Below are positions 53,301 through 61,385 of a DNA stretch of 64,000 bases, piece by piece; within the stretch, counting starts at the first letter, position 1, and the number at the start of each line of letters is the position of its first letter. Source of the DNA: Oscillospiraceae bacterium. GTDB lineage: Bacteria; Bacillota; Clostridia; Oscillospirales; Oscillospiraceae. The notes beneath the pieces were generated by a model that was not told where the DNA came from, ran no database searches, and worked only from the letters and a program-made list of their open reading frames with translations. A program made the translations under genes and the position numbers. The stretch covers positions 34,599 through 98,598 of the forward strand of contig JAETNP010000014.1 in NCBI GenBank assembly GCA_021768185.1, written 5' to 3'.

Positions 53301-54143
53301 CTCAAGCACGTTCAGGGATATCGCGAAAAGGAGGTCTCTATCTCCGTTCCAGAACAGGACGGCATTCCTGCCCATGAGGTTCCCGGCACGCTGACTCTGC
53401 CCGCAAAGGCCTCCGGTGCTCCCGCAGTAGTCATGCTCCACGGCACCGGGACCTCCCGGAATGAGAGCAGCAACGCTTTCGCCCGCCTCGCCCAGTCCCT
53501 TGCAGAGGCCGGGATTGCAAGTCTTCGCATCGACTTTATGGGCTGCGGCGCTTCCACCGCCAACAACGCAGACTTCTGCCCGACTTCCGCCATCATAGAC
53601 GCCAAGGCTTCCGCCGATTATCTGGCTTCTCTGAAAGAGGTGGATGGTTCCGCCATCGGCGTTATGGGCTGGAGTCAGGGCGGTATGGATGCTTTGTTGT
53701 CCGCCGCCGCTCATCCGGATACATTTAAAGCCGTCGTCACTTGGGCGGGTGCCATCAGCATGGATGGCGCGGGGATCTTTGGAGATGTGAGCTTTGAAGA
53801 CGCCTATAAGACCGCTAAGGAAACAGGCGAGGCCATCGCTCCCCGGTGGGTCGGCGACCCCATGCACGTCGGTGTGCGCTGGTTTGAGGAAGTCCAGTCC
53901 ATGGACACCCTGGCGGAGCTGACCAAGTATCCCGGCCCGATTCTGGCCGTCCATGGCAAGGATGACAGCACAGTCCCTCCAGAGTCTGCGGAACAGATCG
54001 TGAAGGCATCCTCCAACAGCGCCTCCCGGACCCATTTGGTGGAGAACTGCGAGCATACCTTTAACGTTTTCACGGATGATACTGCAACCATGGACGGCGT
54101 GATTGCCGAGACCAGCGCGTATTTCGTGAAGCAGCTGGGCTAA
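50391..54143 (+). CDS. secreted protein with four tandem alpha/beta-hydrolase domains
   Basis: 1250 residues. Signal peptide (MKKFLSVLLSLTMLLALSLPAAA), then an SLH-like region (about 25-150), then four hydrolase domains at about 160-430, 440-705, 712-975 and 985-1250. The nucleophile elbows are GYSMGG, GWSQGG, GWSQGG and GWSQGG. Each domain has the acid in (Y/I/V)(G/Q)G-x-(D)-D-T-V-type loops (MYGDQDTVVP, IQGMKDTSVVP, IQGADDVIVAP, VHGKDDSTVPP) and a histidine in DH or EH (ADHGYAF, CDHTFN, CDHTFN, CEHTFN). All four look catalytically complete. Domains 2 and 3 share almost identical DNA over their N-terminal 240 bp. AGGAGG precedes ATG 50391. Probably wall-attached esterase/acyl hydrolase; substrate unknown. 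Confidence 0.88.
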   Translation: MKKFLSVLLSLTMLLALSLPAAASDPAAVDFVVEQGYMLGTGSGFDADGDVTRAMACQVLYNMAGRPEAAGTGSFTDTAGQWYAPAAAWAKEAGLVSGNAFDGSAVLSGAELTAMLSAYAVKNGRVLPAGAAMYSENVTRGALAQLLYDQAPWTGGFTETKVSFNANGRKVTAVVTMPTGDGKFPAVVMNHGHGGSKDEGVGFAGIARALADKGIASIRMDFPGCGESTEPFTANCLSNMVEDSNACRDYLVSNYSVDDGRLGVLGYSMGGRITSTIISQGNHGYQAVVLLAGAVGDGKAMAEGAAGGSDQFPAAYAEAKEKGYYRVTTRYGQVLDLSPEWFDDLRNIDPLENVSAFTGPVLIMYGDQDTVVPAKVNKLSLEAYPNAEEVVVPGADHGYAFYQANPKVTDVVEDGIAGFFAENLVSAGSSEKAGYSEKTVTFSVPEQDGIPAHEVVGTLTLPTGASGPVPGVVMLHGTGSNRHEAGNGYDVAAPLLAKAGLASLRIDFMGAGDSPASDADYSPSSANIDAKAAADQLAALEAVDGGAIGIMGWSQGGMNAMLAAAAYPNTFKAVVTWAGGIGSGKNEANFEQLFETAKKDGYTVTEYDWRDPMRVGLRWYEDMAATDVLEKVAGYPGPILAIQGMKDTSVVPETATKIVNASPNAFSKTHMIEDCDHTFNAFSGSYSAIEEAATATAEYLLKFTQGYSEKTVTFSVPEQDGIPAHEVVGTLTLPTGASGPVPGVVMLHGTGSNRHEAGNGYDVAAPLLAKAGLASLRIDFMGAGDSKARDVDYCPSSANFDAKAAADYLAALEAVDGGAIGIMGWSQGGLNTMLAAAAYPDTFKAAVTWAGATDMKNSGFAQSHETAKKDGYTVTEYDWREPMRVGVRWYDEMAATDVLKKVSEYPGPILAIQGADDVIVAPETAGKIVEASTNSASKTHMIEGCDHTFNVFSGSFSAIEEAAAATAEYLLKHVQGYREKEVSISVPEQDGIPAHEVPGTLTLPAKASGAPAVVMLHGTGTSRNESSNAFARLAQSLAEAGIASLRIDFMGCGASTANNADFCPTSAIIDAKASADYLASLKEVDGSAIGVMGWSQGGMDALLSAAAHPDTFKAVVTWAGAISMDGAGIFGDVSFEDAYKTAKETGEAIAPRWVGDPMHVGVRWFEEVQSMDTLAELTKYPGPILAVHGKDDSTVPPESAEQIVKASSNSASRTHLVENCEHTFNVFTDDTATMDGVIAETSAYFVKQLG
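51690..52876 (+). repeat. 816-bp-offset internal duplication in the hydrolase gene
   Basis: 51690-51930 and 52506-52746 are nearly identical, as are 51961-52060 and 52777-52876, while the intervening codons differ. This indicates recent duplication or gene conversion of domains 2 and 3. Confidence 0.8.
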
Positions 54144-54313
54144 GGGTCGCAGTCTCCATATTCTTCCCGCAAAAACCTGTTGAAAAACAGCGTTTTTACA
54201 CTTTTCTCATGTGGGGAAACTCACGCTGCGAGGGGCCGCCGAAAGGCGGCCCCTTGTGGCAGCTTGGGCAGAGTGCAAAAAAGCCGCCGTGCGAATGAAC
54301 TCTCGCTGGCTAA

Positions 54314-54444
54314 GGTATTATTTCCGAATTTATAATTCGGAAATAGTACCTTTGATTTAAGCCGTTTTGCTCGCCGCCGTAAACGGCGGCAACCGCAAAA
54401 CATGGCATATATTACTTCCGACCTTTTGGCTCGGAAGTAATATG
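54314..54444. repeat. 130-bp three-hairpin repeat, copy 2
   Basis: Same layout as 11871-12000: a TATTTCCGAATT palindrome, the GTTTTGC/GCAAAAC stem around GCCGCC/GGCGGC, and a TATTACTTCCGA stem. Differences tend to be compensated in the paired arm or fall in loops. Confidence 0.8.
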
Positions 54445-54679
54445 ATCCGCGCATAAGCAAAGCGCCTGAAATTGCCGATAGAAATGTATGATTGTCCAAG
54501 CAGCCGCCAAGGATCCTCGGCGGCTGTTCCATTGATGGTCCAGGCGATTTCGCGGACAGGCTTAGATCGGTTCCCTCAAATAGTGAGAAGAGGAAACGAG
54601 GAAGGAGGATGCGGGGCAAGATAGAAGAAGCAGGCAGACTGAGGCCCGCCAAAGATGGCGTTGCTAGGTCATACTTTTT

Positions 54680-54718
54680 CTCGAGAGAAAAAGTATCAAA
54701 AAGAGCTTTAAGTTCGAG
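54680..54718. repeat. solo end resembling the MITE-like element
   Basis: Palindrome ATACTTTTTCTC-GAGAAAAAGTAT followed by CAAAAAGAGCTTTAAG, matching in order the TACTTTT hairpin, CAAAA spacer and CTTAAA start of the left ends at 1093 and 6181. No core or right end is present. Confidence 0.4.
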
Positions 54719-54747
54719 ACTAAAACCGTTGCTATTCCTGGATTTCT

Positions 54748-54840
54748 GCCCGGCGTTAGGCGGCCATGGCCGCCCCGGCCCTAAGCCGTCGCAGGCGGCC
54801 CACGGGTAACGATTTTATGGTTCTCATTGAAGAATAGTAT
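54748..54840 (-). repeat. 93-bp repeat, right arm of inverted pair
   Basis: Inverted partner of 49371-49463, including the GGCGGCCATGGCCGCC palindrome. Confidence 0.8.
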
Positions 54841-54842
54841 GA

Positions 54843-55171
54843 GAGGCCAGATAGAGCATCCTGCGCAGGGAATCATCGCTGGTAAAGCTGGGCTTGTGGT
54901 ATTGATAAAGGTTGAGCACTGTTCCTTCAATTCTTCGCCGACCAAGCCAAACGTGACCGGTAGGGAAGATCCCAATAGTGCTAAAATGGGGCTGAAGCGC
55001 GCATACTTCCCGAGGAGCGGAAAGGCCGCTATATTGGCGGTATTTTTGTAGGAACCCAGATAGTCAGCGTTGGCAGTGAATATCTGGTTCACGATGTTGT
55101 ACCAGCAGGGAGCTGACACAGGGGACGGCATACTTCGCCATCAGCCTCCCTAGCTGCTCTGTTTTCAAAAA
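54843..55171 (-). pseudogene. MATE transporter remnant (N-terminal fragment, frameshifted)
   Basis: One frame reads FLKTEQLGRLMAKYAVPCVSSLLV, the usual start of MATE proteins encoded after TetR regulators. The next frame continues YNIVNQIFTANADYLGSYKNTANIAAFPL, the first hairpin of a MATE protein. After that, recognizable sequence ends and the 93-bp repeat begins. Thus a frameshift and a large deletion removed the transporter. Part overlaps the 3' end of the TetR gene. Confidence 0.5.
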
Positions 55172-55730
55172 AGAAGTTGCTTTTTGTTCCAAAGCCTGTT
55201 TTGCACATCCGCTCCACAATTTCTGCGATCTGCTCCGGCGGCTGAGTGCAGTCCAGCTGCACCCATGCGGAATATACATTGTAAAGCATCCCGGAAAAGG
55301 CAGCTAATCGATATGTCTGCTCTGGGTTGGAAGGATCATTTGACCATTTTTGTTGGACATACTCTGTGATGAGTCGTAGGAACACATCACCAAAACCGCA
55401 GTAGATCAGACCATCCATAAATGCACGATATGTATAAAAATAACGGAAGCAACGCGTCATATGTTGCTGGTCATAGTATATGCCGCGTTTTTGTGTCGCA
55501 GGTTCTTCCGCTTCATAGTGCGCCATGATCTCTTTTAGCTCCGAAATAAAGACTTCTTCTTTGGAGGTATAATTCCGATAAAAAGTAACGCGGGATACGC
55601 CCGCTCTTTTTGTTAGTTCCGAAATAGTAATGGAGGACATAGGTTTCTCGTAAATCAGCTGGAGCAGCGCTGTAACAATACATTCCCGTGCGATTAGATT
55701 GCTGGAGCTTCTTCCGGACTTAGGTAACAT
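55089..55730 (-). CDS. TetR family regulator
   Basis: 213 residues. N-terminal HTH: IVTALLQLIYEKPMSSITISELTKRAGVSRVTFYRNYTSKEEVF. The C-terminal ligand domain is normal up to about 190. The last 20 residues read through into the MATE remnant in another frame, so the natural C-terminus may have been altered by the rearrangement. Divergent from the PAP2-like gene, with AT-rich spacer containing TGTTACA-type sequences that may be operators. Confidence 0.85.
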   Translation of the reverse strand: MLPKSGRSSSNLIARECIVTALLQLIYEKPMSSITISELTKRAGVSRVTFYRNYTSKEEVFISELKEIMAHYEAEEPATQKRGIYYDQQHMTRCFRYFYTYRAFMDGLIYCGFGDVFLRLITEYVQQKWSNDPSNPEQTYRLAAFSGMLYNVYSAWVQLDCTQPPEQIAEIVERMCKTGFGTKSNFFFENRAAREADGEVCRPLCQLPAGTTS

Positions 55731-55872
55731 GATACAATATGCCCCCTTTTGTTACAGTGTGTGACCAAAGGCTTGAAAAGGTCTGTCAATGATGTTACAA
55801 TTTGTTGCACTCATTATTATAGCGTGTCCTCGAACAAAAACAAGAGTAAAAATCAATTGGGAGGCATACTTT

Positions 55873-56334
55873 GTGAGGAATAAAGAGATCGTGGCGAGGA
55901 TCATGCGCATTCTCACCGTTCCGCCCATCATGGCGTTAATTTTGGTAAGTGTTCTGGCTGGAAGCAGGCCTGATATTCTTACCACACAGTCGGAATTGGC
56001 GGCACTTGTACTTCTACTGGCAGTCATCCCCGCTTTGGCATACCTCTGGCAGAAATGGAGGGATGGCAGAGTGGAACGTGAGAAGCAAAGGGATATAGCG
56101 TTTGTGTTTACTGCCGTTGGTTATTCGACAGCATTTTTTGGGGCGGTTGCTTCCCATAGAAATAGGAAGCTCGTCATGATCTGCATGACTTATTTTCTGT
56201 CTGTATCTTTGCTCACAGTATGCAATAAATGGCTGCATATCCGCGCCAGTGGGCATGCCTGCGGCGCGACATCACCATTGCTGCTTTTAGTGTGGCTGAC
56301 TGGCTGGAAAGCTCTCCTACCCTGGCGGTTATGA
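55873..56334 (+). CDS. PAP2-like membrane protein
   Basis: 154 residues from a GTG with GGGAGG 8 bases upstream. Four or five hydrophobic segments. The motif HIRASGHACGATSPLLLL resembles the central SGH segment of PAP2-type phosphatases, but the usual first and third motifs are not both visible and the C-terminus is short, ending at the DegV start (ATGA overlap). Possibly a truncated PAP2 relative. Confidence 0.65.
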   Translation: MRNKEIVARIMRILTVPPIMALILVSVLAGSRPDILTTQSELAALVLLLAVIPALAYLWQKWRDGRVEREKQRDIAFVFTAVGYSTAFFGAVASHRNRKLVMICMTYFLSVSLLTVCNKWLHIRASGHACGATSPLLLLVWLTGWKALLPWRL

Positions 56335-57170
56335 CAGATACTAACAGCGGCCTCACCAGAGAGGAGGCTCAACGGTTGGGCGTGTACCTTCTGCCTATGC
56401 CAGTCATAATCAATGGTCAGATCCATTATGAGGGGGAAACCATCTGCGAGAAAGCATTTTATGCGGCTCAACGATCTGGTGCGGCGATCAGCACATCGCA
56501 GCCCTCTCCCGGCGAGGTGCTGGCCCTTTGGGAACAGGCTTTCGCGGACGGCTTTGAACAGATCGTTTATATTCCTATGTCTAGTGGGTTGAGTCATTCC
56601 TGCAAGACTGCAGCGATGCTGGCTGCAGATGACAGCCGGGTATATGTTGTTGATAATCACCGAATTTCCTATACTCTATATGGCTCTGTGTTACGGGCAT
56701 TAGATTTATCTAGGCAGGAATTGAATGCGGAGCAGATTAAAAATGTATTAGAGCGGGAATCTTATCAGGCCAGCATCTATATCACAGTCGATACCCTGGA
56801 ATATCTAAAAAAAGGCGGTCGCATTACACCTGCGGCAGCTTTAGTGGGAGGCATACTGAATATCAGGCCTATTTTGACCATTCAAGGGGAAAAATTGGAT
56901 GCATTTGCCAAGGCTAGAGGTATGAGAAAATGTGTCGAATTGATGGTGCAGGCGCTCCGGAGCGATTTGAATACGCGGTTCAGAAAATGCTCACTGGAAC
57001 GGTTGCGGGTTGCAATGGCCGGGACAGCGCTGGACACAGCGATGATAAGCAGCTTGCAAGCTGTGTTGCAAAAAGCCTTTCCGGGACAGGAAATCGTATA
57101 TCACCCACTGCCAATTAGCGTTGGATGCCACACAGGACCCGGTGCAGTGGGGATGGCGCTTTGCTTTTGA
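56331..57170 (+). CDS. DegV family fatty-acid-binding protein
   Basis: 279 residues. Begins TDTNSGLTREEAQRLGVYLLPMPVIINGQIHYEG. Further DegV features are TSQPSPGEV, IVYIPMSSGLS (lipid-binding loop), VVDNHRISY and TVDTLEYLKKGGRITPAAALVGGILNIRPIL. These proteins present fatty acids to the FakA kinase for phospholipid synthesis. The ATG overlaps the preceding stop. The open frame extends upstream only inside the PAP2-like gene. Confidence 0.9.
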   Translation: MTDTNSGLTREEAQRLGVYLLPMPVIINGQIHYEGETICEKAFYAAQRSGAAISTSQPSPGEVLALWEQAFADGFEQIVYIPMSSGLSHSCKTAAMLAADDSRVYVVDNHRISYTLYGSVLRALDLSRQELNAEQIKNVLERESYQASIYITVDTLEYLKKGGRITPAAALVGGILNIRPILTIQGEKLDAFAKARGMRKCVELMVQALRSDLNTRFRKCSLERLRVAMAGTALDTAMISSLQAVLQKAFPGQEIVYHPLPISVGCHTGPGAVGMALCF

Positions 57171-57417
57171 ATTGCAGACTACCATTTAAGAGCCTATCCC
57201 AGAATTAGATGTGCACAGATTGTGCAGTCAGATTTTTTGCCAGGTGAAGCCAAAGCCACAGGCAATCCTTTGTGGATTGCCGAGGATTTTGGTGAAGCAT
57301 GGCGGAAAATATGCAAGCAAGATGCGTGCGGATAATTTTGGGACGGGCTCTAAATATGGCTTTAATCATATAAACCGTATAGCTACATTAAAAGGTAACC
57401 AGGAATAGAGGCACTGC

Positions 57418-58296
57418 TTACAACAGATCATGGTTGACCTGTGCGGCATAGTGATTCTCCATGGTCGTTGGCGCATTATACAGCACCGCCAGCAGATACT
57501 GCTTCATGTTACGAACTTGTGTCGTGTTTTCTTTCAAACAGTCGAAGACAAACCGGATGTGCTCGCTCTCCAGCTTCAGAAGCCGGGACTTCACTACCGC
57601 CTGGGGGAAATCGTTCCCCGCCACCCGCAGCGTTTTTCGCCTGGAGCAGACGGCCTCCACCATCAGCGCCACCATCTCGTCCAGCTGCCCGGCATCGTAA
57701 GGATGATCCCGCACAAAGCCGTCGTAGTCGATGTTCTCCAGGATCAGCGCCCGGTAATCGTCCATCTCCTCCTGACGAACAGCGTTTCGTCTGGTTCGCT
57801 TCCTTCCCTTCGCTTCCGGCGGCTCTGCCGCCGCGGGAGGGGCAGCGTAACCTGTACCAGCAATGGAAGGGGCGGAAGGGAAGGGAATTGAATCTTTACT
57901 TCGTAAATCTTTCTTTTGTTTTGTATCTTTATTTAATTGCGCCGGATCGTCCAGCGTTGGATTTTCCGACGCAGGTTCCTCCAGCACAGGCTCAGCCGAA
58001 AAAACAGGCTGCTCCCGGATGACGTACTCCGTCCCCTGCAGGTGACCCTTCTCGTTCCGTACACGGGAGCGGGTGACATACCCGGCCTTCTCCAGTTCGC
58101 CCACGGCGGCCCGGATAGCATCTCTGCCCTCACAGTTGATAATGGCTAACCCTGCCAGAGTGTAGTCCCAGTCCTCCGGAAGACTGAGCATCTGGGACAG
58201 CAGGCCCTTGGCCTTCAGCGAGAGATTTTTGTCCCGCAGATGATAGTTGCTCATGACGGTGTAATTCTGATTGCGTTCTACACGAAAAACTGCCAT
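57418..58296 (-). CDS. RepA-N/DUF6017-type protein of a conjugative element
   Basis: 292 residues. The N-terminus MAVFRVERNQNYTVMSNYHLRDKNLSLKAKGLLSQML...EDWDYTLAGLAIIN matches the replication-initiator-like winged helix of clostridial integrative elements. A low-complexity linker with Pro/Lys follows, then a C-terminal DUF6017-like helical domain (from about 170, MDDYRALILENIDYDGFVRDH). The start at 58296 replaces a longer frame lacking a ribosome-binding site. Likely replication or maintenance function for the element. Confidence 0.82.
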   Translation of the reverse strand: MAVFRVERNQNYTVMSNYHLRDKNLSLKAKGLLSQMLSLPEDWDYTLAGLAIINCEGRDAIRAAVGELEKAGYVTRSRVRNEKGHLQGTEYVIREQPVFSAEPVLEEPASENPTLDDPAQLNKDTKQKKDLRSKDSIPFPSAPSIAGTGYAAPPAAAEPPEAKGRKRTRRNAVRQEEMDDYRALILENIDYDGFVRDHPYDAGQLDEMVALMVEAVCSRRKTLRVAGNDFPQAVVKSRLLKLESEHIRFVFDCLKENTTQVRNMKQYLLAVLYNAPTTMENHYAAQVNHDLL

Positions 58297-58422
58297 ATCG
58301 AATTTCTCCTTTAATTTGTAGTAATTTTCAGTGCAAATCAAAACCGCAGCCATATGCTGCCTGCGGCTTTGATCCACACAAAAATTGGGCAGAGGAACGG
58401 TTTTTGCTCCTCTGCCCTTGCT

Positions 58423-60855
58423 CTATTCACTGTAATAATCCGGTCTGCCTATGGCAGTGAACCCGCTCTTGCCGGTCACCACCACATTGTTGGCCCCGCT
58501 GGCGCAGTGGATGATCTGCACATTCCCGCCGGCGTCAAATCCACACACGATCCCCACGTGGCTGTCGCCAGGATAAAACGCCAGATCACCGGGGGCAGCC
58601 TCGCTCCAGGAAATATTTGTGCAGTAGCTGTGCTGCGCGGATGCCCCGCCGCCGTGGCCTATGATGTAGCTGCCGCCGCTGGCGTTATAGAACACCCAAT
58701 CGGCAAACCCGCTGCAATCCAGCCCGTATGGCCGCACCGTCCCTGTGCTGGGACTGCCTGTGGCCCAGACCTCCGTGAGCGTCCCCCAGCGGGAATCCCA
58801 GCCCAGGACGAGGCTTTTCCCACCCCAGAAGTAGTTGACTTTCCCCAGCAGCTGGTAGGCTGTCAGGACAATCTGCCGCCGCTCCTCGCTGAGATCGTTC
58901 GGCAGGCGTTCCATGATTTCCCGAACCTCCTGGGGGGACAGCGTGATATCCTGATAGCTGCCGGTCAGAGACAGAAACATCTCCTGATACTCCGGCTTCA
59001 GCAGCTCCGTCAGCATTTCCCGCTGCTCCTCGGTAAAGCCATATTCATCCACCATCTGCCAGCAGTCCTTCGTGGTGACGGTGATGTGGAGGATCGTTTC
59101 CGTGACTGTCTTTTCCTCCTCATCGCCGTCCTCGTTGGTAACTGTCTCCGTTCGTTCCTTGGATTCCGTGAGATAGGAAATCTGGTTCATCGCCCAGAAT
59201 ATCTCCCGCAGGACGGCCAGGTTTTCATCCGTCACCACAGCTACACTTCCCGGCGAAGTCTCATCAGTGGACACCCGCACGGCGTAGACTGCCAGCACAT
59301 CGTTCCAGTTGGAGATCATGGCGGCAGTCCCGGCGTTGTCCATGTCCAGCGTATCGTGCGGGTTGTCCGCCTGGATCTGCTCGATCTGCGAGGTGAACTC
59401 TCCGTTGAGCTGCACCACGGCTTCCGGCATGGTGATTCCTTCGCCGCTGTCCTCCCCGGAGAAAAATATCCCAAAAGGGGACGCAATTAGGAAGGCCGCC
59501 AGACAGATCACCAGCACCACCACGATGGCAACCCAGCCACCGGCGGCGATGGCGGCTATCAATTCCTGGATGGCCGCAATAGCCGCTTTTATCGCCGCTG
59601 CGGTGGCTTTCGCCGCAGCCTTGGCCGTGGTCGCGGCAGCTTTAGCCGTGGCACGAGCGGCCTGTACGGCCCGCTGGGTGGCCTTCACGGTGGCCTGGGC
59701 GGTTTTCTGCACCGTTTTGACCGTATGATCAGCAGTTTTGACCGTCTGCCTGGCGGAGCGGCTGGTGGTCTTGGCTGCCTGCCGGGCAGTGCGGCCAGCC
59801 TCTTTCACCGCCTTTTGGGAGGACTTGACAGCAGCCCTGCTGTTCGCGGCAGTGTTCCGTGCTGTCCGGCCAGCAGCCTTTTCTGTGTGGTGAATCGCCC
59901 GCCTAGCAGTAGGATAGCTGCGGGAGCGGTGGCCGCCGCTATACTGCCGGGATGGGGACGGGGTAACCGAACGCTCTGTTTTCTGCTGGAGAATACGATG
60001 CTTCTCCCTGCTCCCCATATCCTGTCTGCGGCACTCAGACCGCTTTACCGCCACTTTTCGGCCCTGGGTCTGGACGAACTTCTGTCTGCCCTGCCGGACA
60101 GCCGCTTCAGCAGGCGGCTGGTTAGATGCCTGGGCTTGCCGATGGGCATAGACCTCTCTGGTTTTGATGGCAGGAGGCCCGGATGGCGCGGCACTGCCGG
60201 GGGGATGAACGGCGGGTTCATTCGGCGGTGATCCACGAAGCGTGGCAGTTTCTGACGGTCTGCTTCGGAAGGTTCTCAGTCCTCGCCGTTCAGCGGGCCT
60301 ATCCACATGATACCGCTCGAATTTGTCAGCATCTTTCCTGTCAACGCATCCTCTTTCCCGAACAGCTTCCTTCGTCTTAATCTGTGGCGAATGTACACAG
60401 CCCTGCGCGTCCGCTTTGGATGGCCGGTGCTCAGACGCGTCCTGCGAAACAGCCGCCCTTGTCTTGATCTTTGGAGGCTGTTCGCTGCCATGCGTATCTG
60501 GGTGAAGGGTATTCGTATTGACGGTATCCGGCGGACTGGAAGATGTGTCTGCCTGCCGTTCCGGTACAAAGTCCTCGGACTGCGGCTCCTCCAGACGATC
60601 CGGCCGCCTGCCGTTTTTCCTTTTCAGCAGATCCGTTATCCTGCGCCGGACAAAGCGCCCGCCGGCGACAGCGGTGTCCTCGATTTTGTCCCCGCCATAA
60701 TCGCTGGACTGTCCCCGCTGGCTGACCTCCCGGAACTGACCCCGTAGGCGCTCCGTACCGTCGTCCAGACCGCGCCGGAGGATCTGTTTAGGAATTGACT
60801 GACGCTTTTGCTTCGGCTTCTTTTCTACAGATTTCTTTTCCTTGATCTTTGCGAT
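58423..60855 (-). CDS. CD1108-type conjugative-element protein with NlpC/P60 peptidase
   Basis: About 810 residues. The N-terminal 350 residues are Lys/Arg-rich and low complexity ([19 protein letters not shown]...). A long Ala/Lys/Thr helical stretch leads to one transmembrane helix ([23 protein letters not shown]), an extracytoplasmic domain, and a C-terminal NlpC/P60 domain with [11 protein letters not shown] (nucleophile Cys), DSHVGIV and IIHC. It probably opens peptidoglycan for the conjugation machine. GGGAGG stands 7 bases before an ATC codon at 60855, where relatives start with ATG; the only upstream ATG (61014) lies inside virB4. The start is therefore uncertain. Confidence 0.8.
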   Translation of the reverse strand: MAKIKEKKSVEKKPKQKRQSIPKQILRRGLDDGTERLRGQFREVSQRGQSSDYGGDKIEDTAVAGGRFVRRRITDLLKRKNGRRPDRLEEPQSEDFVPERQADTSSSPPDTVNTNTLHPDTHGSEQPPKIKTRAAVSQDASEHRPSKADAQGCVHSPQIKTKEAVRERGCVDRKDADKFERYHVDRPAERRGLRTFRSRPSETATLRGSPPNEPAVHPPGSAAPSGPPAIKTREVYAHRQAQASNQPPAEAAVRQGRQKFVQTQGRKVAVKRSECRRQDMGSREKHRILQQKTERSVTPSPSRQYSGGHRSRSYPTARRAIHHTEKAAGRTARNTAANSRAAVKSSQKAVKEAGRTARQAAKTTSRSARQTVKTADHTVKTVQKTAQATVKATQRAVQAARATAKAAATTAKAAAKATAAAIKAAIAAIQELIAAIAAGGWVAIVVVLVICLAAFLIASPFGIFFSGEDSGEGITMPEAVVQLNGEFTSQIEQIQADNPHDTLDMDNAGTAAMISNWNDVLAVYAVRVSTDETSPGSVAVVTDENLAVLREIFWAMNQISYLTESKERTETVTNEDGDEEEKTVTETILHITVTTKDCWQMVDEYGFTEEQREMLTELLKPEYQEMFLSLTGSYQDITLSPQEVREIMERLPNDLSEERRQIVLTAYQLLGKVNYFWGGKSLVLGWDSRWGTLTEVWATGSPSTGTVRPYGLDCSGFADWVFYNASGGSYIIGHGGGASAQHSYCTNISWSEAAPGDLAFYPGDSHVGIVCGFDAGGNVQIIHCASGANNVVVTGKSGFTAIGRPDYYSE

Positions 60856-60875
60856 AGTTTCACCTCCCGGACGAG

Positions 60876-60901
60876 AAAAGGGCCACTTTTGCGGCCCTTT
60901 T
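60876..60901 (-). terminator. hairpin between virB4 and the CD1108-type gene
   Basis: AAAAGGGCC / GGCCCTTTT with an 8-base loop; leftward it is followed by CTCG, so termination is probably partial. Confidence 0.55.
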
Positions 60902-60908
60902 CCCCATA

Positions 60909-61282
60909 TTATTGCGCTGCTCCACCCTGCTCGGAAAATTTCGTGGACATCAGCTGGTACAGCCGGGTATTTTTCGGGAAGCTGTTCATAAACGGCACGA
61001 TAGTGCTGCCGCACTTGATGAGCCCTCGTCCGAAGTCCACATTGGTGATATACGAAAGCTGATTATCTGAGATATTCAGCAGCCGTGCCAGTTCCACCCG
61101 GTCGGTAGCCGCCTGGTTGAGCATCACCAGAAACTCGCTGTTGGCCAGCATGGTGCGGGCGGTGTGGGACTGGAGCAGATCGTCCACGTTCTGCGTGAGG
61201 CCGCTGCAGCAGGCTCCGTACTTTCTGACCCGCTTCCAAAGCGTGAACAGGAAGTTGGCACTGTACTCATGCTGGAACAGCA
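60909..61282 (-). CDS. VirB4/TraE-type conjugation ATPase, C-terminal exon
   Basis: About 124 residues: LFQHEYSANFLFTLWKRVRKYGACCSGLTQNVDDLLQSHTARTMLANSEFLVMLNQAATDRVELARLLNIS..., the C-terminal region of the ICE-type VirB4 ATPase. The Walker A and B part must lie beyond the intron, outside the window. The sequence downstream of the intron begins in mid-domain, so the gene depends on intron splicing for a full-length product. Confidence 0.85.
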
Positions 61283-61331
61283 ATAGCGATAGGTAATCCT
61301 TTGATGTTATCTCTGGATTTTCCCCCGCTCT

Positions 61332-61365
61332 AAACCGGACATGAGACTTTCACCTCATCCGGCTT
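61332..61365 (-). ncRNA. group II intron domain V
   Basis: 34-nucleotide catalytic hairpin of the intron with AGC triad, GTGAAAGT cap and two-base bulge. Confidence 0.85.
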
Positions 61366-61385
61366 GCCATCAAGGTTAGATTGCG

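Larger units (their letters stand above)
54144..54842. other. intergenic region dense in hairpins and repeats
   Basis: Contains a weak terminator (AAAAAC...GTTTTT near 54171-54197), a GGGGCCGCC/GGCGGCCCC hairpin (54234-54256), the second 130-bp three-hairpin repeat, a 26-bp perfect palindrome at 54680-54705, and the right arm of the 93-bp inverted pair. No coding frame with a start signal. Confidence 0.6.

Noticed and set aside
52275..54056. 593- and 556-residue antisense frames under the hydrolase gene
   Set aside because: Mirror the tandem repeats of the real gene in the opposite strand; no ribosome-binding site.
57171..57417. Possible insertion-sequence remnant between degV and the conjugative-element genes
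   Set aside because: The phrase GAGCCTATCCCA and a fragmentary frame look transposase-like, but no inverted repeats or recognizable transposase motif could be established.
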